The translations under genes and the position numbers were made by a program. Below the pieces are notes generated by a model. That model made no database searches. It worked only from the letters and a program-made list of their open reading frames with translations, and had not been told where the DNA came from. DNA of 64,000 nt from Bacillota bacterium (GTDB taxonomy: Bacteria; Bacillota; Clostridia; Acetivibrionales; JAEZXR01), in assembly GCA_023419605.1 (NCBI GenBank), contig JAEZXR010000064.1, positions 10,351 through 74,350 on the forward strand, written 5' to 3'. This document shows positions 62,818 to 64,000 of this stretch, piece after piece. How positions within the stretch are numbered: position 1 is the stretch's first letter; each line of letters begins with the position of its first letter.

Positions 62818-63071
62818 ATGAGCGGAAACTGTCAACACTGTGGAAAGCCTTTGAATGAAGCGCAATATAGGGATAACAAGAAATACAAATCTTGCCCAAA
62901 GTGTTCGAGTGATAATGGTAAAGAGCATATCTATTATGGTATCCTTCGAGCTTTGGGATAACACCATTACGGTCTTCCTCTAATAGTTCGGAAGGTGTAC
63001 AAAGCTATTGTGTTCTTTGTAGAGGACGCAAGGGCGCAGTTAGTAATGGGATTTTATGTAGTAAGATGTAG
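62818..63071 (+). pseudogene. Frameshifted small zinc-ribbon/HNH-like protein of the RM cluster
   Basis: An ATG at 62818 opens MSGNCQHCGKPLNEAQYRDN, then SCPKCSSDNGKEHIYY. The frame stops at 62961. The next frame (from 62940) continues YPSSFGITPLRSSSNSSEGV and then SYCVLCRGRKG and ILCSKM, ending at 63069-63071. Joining them requires one missing base after TATGG (about 62939). The full product would be about 84 residues with CxxC pairs, the kind of small zinc-ribbon protein seen next to restriction genes. The lesion may be real or a sequencing error. Confidence 0.65.
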
Positions 63072-63100
63072 TATCTCATTAACATGCAGAGAAATATGAA

Positions 63101-63127
63101 AGCACTCCTAACAAGGTGCTTTTTTTC
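63101..63127 (+). terminator. Terminator of the restriction gene cluster
   Basis: AGCACTCC and GGTGCT form a short stem followed by seven T, about 30 bases after the stop of the zinc-ribbon frame. Confidence 0.7.
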
Positions 63128-63222
63128 CGGTAGAGAGTTGCTGTGCTTTATATTCAATTTGTAAATGTACAATAAATTTTAGACAAGAGTTCGATACAAT
63201 TTAGTAAATTGGAGTGGTTTAT

Positions 63223-63481
63223 ATGGCATACTCAAATGAGGGAAAAGCGGTGCCTTTAACTCTTTGGTTAAGCGGCAAATCCTACTGTGAAATTGAGAAA
63301 GTTACCGGCATTACTACAAATATGCTGATGAAATGAAGCCTATAGATGGGATAAGCAGAAGGAAGAACACCTGAAATGGCTTAGTGAAACCTCTATGGAA
63401 AATATAACGAACTTCAACAATAGACTACGGGACAGGGACAGGTCCCTTGTCCCTTCCCTATATCCGAATATGATAAAATGA
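63223..63481 (+). pseudogene. Frameshifted small HTH protein, terminase-small-subunit-like
   Basis: ATG 63223 (GGAGTGGTTTAT upstream) begins MAYSNEGKAVPLTLWLSGKS and stops after 37 codons at 63334. The continuation in the +1 frame (from 63338) reads AYRWDKQKEEHLKWLSETSM and ends at 63479-63481. The pair resembles phage-type HTH proteins of the form ...IEKVTGI...W-AYRWDKQKEEHL. The last codons run into the REP palindrome at 63429. Confidence 0.45.
63429..63453. repeat. REP palindrome upstream of the transposase
   Basis: GGGACAGGGAC and its near complement TCCCTTGTCCC form a hairpin 46 bases before the transposase start. Palindromes of this type are the usual partners of REP-associated tyrosine transposases. 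Confidence 0.75.
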
Positions 63482-63498
63482 TGAAAGGGGTGGTAACT

Positions 63499-64000
63499 TT
63501 GGCAAGATATGCACGAAGAAAAAGTAAGAGTGGAGTCTATCATATCATGTAGCGAGGGATCAATCGGCAGGACATTTTCGAAGATGAAGAAGACAGACAA
63601 AGGTTCATTGAAACAATAAAATACTATAAAACAATTAGTCAATATGAAATATACGGGTACTGTCTCATGAGCAACCATGTCCATCTGCTGGTAGGAGAAA
63701 AGGACGAACCCCTAGCGACTGCAATCAAGCGAATCAGCGGAAGTTATGTATATTGGTATAATAGAAAGTATGGACGGCGCGGACATCTAGTTCAAGAGCG
63801 ATATAACGAGGCATAAGATGTCCCCCACCTCTATAGGTGGCGGGTACCGATTAACTTTATAGGCGGCGAGCATATCTCCCGCCTCGTTGAAACGGCTGGT
63901 CGCAAGCAGAGCTTGCTGCTCGCCCGTGCAACCTGGGTGTGTTGAAATTGCTCCACAATTTCTTCCGTTGTTATAAGAGTGAGGTTGTGGATGATGACGG
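63499..64000 (+). pseudogene. REP-associated (IS200-like) transposase, disrupted
   Basis: The frame starts at TTG 63499 (GGGGTGG upstream) and reads LARYARRKSKSGVYHIM, then an in-frame TAG (63550-63552), then RGINRQDIFEDEEDRQRFIE and YCLMSNHVHLLVGEKDE, with the HVH metal motif of Y1 transposases. After GHLVQERY the frame is broken by a 165-bp insertion, and the expected continuation (YKSEVVDDD) resumes at 63972. The gene then runs off the window. A stop and an insertion make it inactive as read. Confidence 0.85.
63807..63971. mobile_element. 165-bp structured non-coding insertion with TATAA repeats at its edges
   Basis: TATAA at 63802-63806 and again at 63972-63976 flank 165 bases that interrupt the transposase frame. 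Removing the insert and one TATAA restores ERYKSEVVDDD. The insert contains a chain of hairpins: CCCACCT/AGGTGG near 63824, GGCGGCGAG/CTCCCGCC near 63862, GCAAGC/GCTTGC at 63902-63916 and GAAATTG/CAATTTC at 63944-63962. It has no coding frame. Part of it (63896-63922) matches the element at 55933. Confidence 0.65.

Noticed and set aside
1..64000. CRISPR arrays or rRNA genes
   Set aside because: No regularly spaced repeat-spacer pattern, cas gene or rRNA sequence was seen.

Overview
The window looks like chromosome from a spore-forming, plant-polysaccharide-degrading member of the Clostridia. Supporting signs are strong AGGAGG-type ribosome sites, moderate GC, a CotF-like spore coat gene, sigma-H, a Spo0E-like peptide, a T-box leader and many CUT1 sugar transporters with secreted or intracellular glycosidases. 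The species cannot be named from sequence alone.

Layout. 1-1066: end of a folate operon (folP', folB, folK). 1086-9557: a YesN/YesM two-component pair facing an LplB/YtcP/lipoprotein importer and a GH130 phosphorylase that lacks a normal start codon. 9838-11004: secreted GH18-like/crystallin protein. 11230-12693: FAD oxidoreductase, small XRE regulator and a DUF2975 remnant. 13180-21179: membrane-anchored AraC regulator, second CUT1 importer and secreted GH5 enzyme. 21462-26561: RR/HK/ABC/FtsX operon of the peptide-antibiotic-response kind, with a truncated DUF6076-like gene upstream. 27225-30903: leader peptide/attenuator plus secreted lyase-like protein, then an AraC regulator divergent from an intracellular GH30.

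31375-40549: housekeeping block in the order cysE-cysS-mrnC-rlmB-yacP-sigH, led by a cysteine T-box and interrupted between cysS and mrnC by a tocopherol-cyclase-like gene, a palindrome-rich spacer and a split transketolase. 40640-46774: tRNA-Gly, then a surface-polymer locus with two glycosyltransferases, two DUF6385 proteins, a DNRLRE protein sharing their C-terminal module, and a methyltransferase. 46873-49701: tRNA-Thr, two spore-coat-type genes, then a partly decayed stretch. 49815-57943: radical SAM protein and a third sensor/regulator/CUT1 importer set. None of the three importers has its ATPase here, so a shared MsmX-like ATPase elsewhere is likely.

58085-63127 is an AT-rich accessory island: divergent phage-type regulators, a small membrane protein, a Spo0E-like peptide, two different DNA methyltransferases, a PD-(D/E)XK-type restriction endonuclease and a frameshifted zinc-ribbon gene. 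I read this as a candidate Type II (possibly IIS) restriction-modification system. The window ends in a decayed REP-associated transposase interrupted by a 165-bp structured insertion flanked by TATAA on both sides. That insert shares a 27-nt core with a stem-loop element inside the third transporter operon. The 44-bp terminator of tRNA-Thr recurs exactly 11.0 kb downstream, at the left edge of the island.
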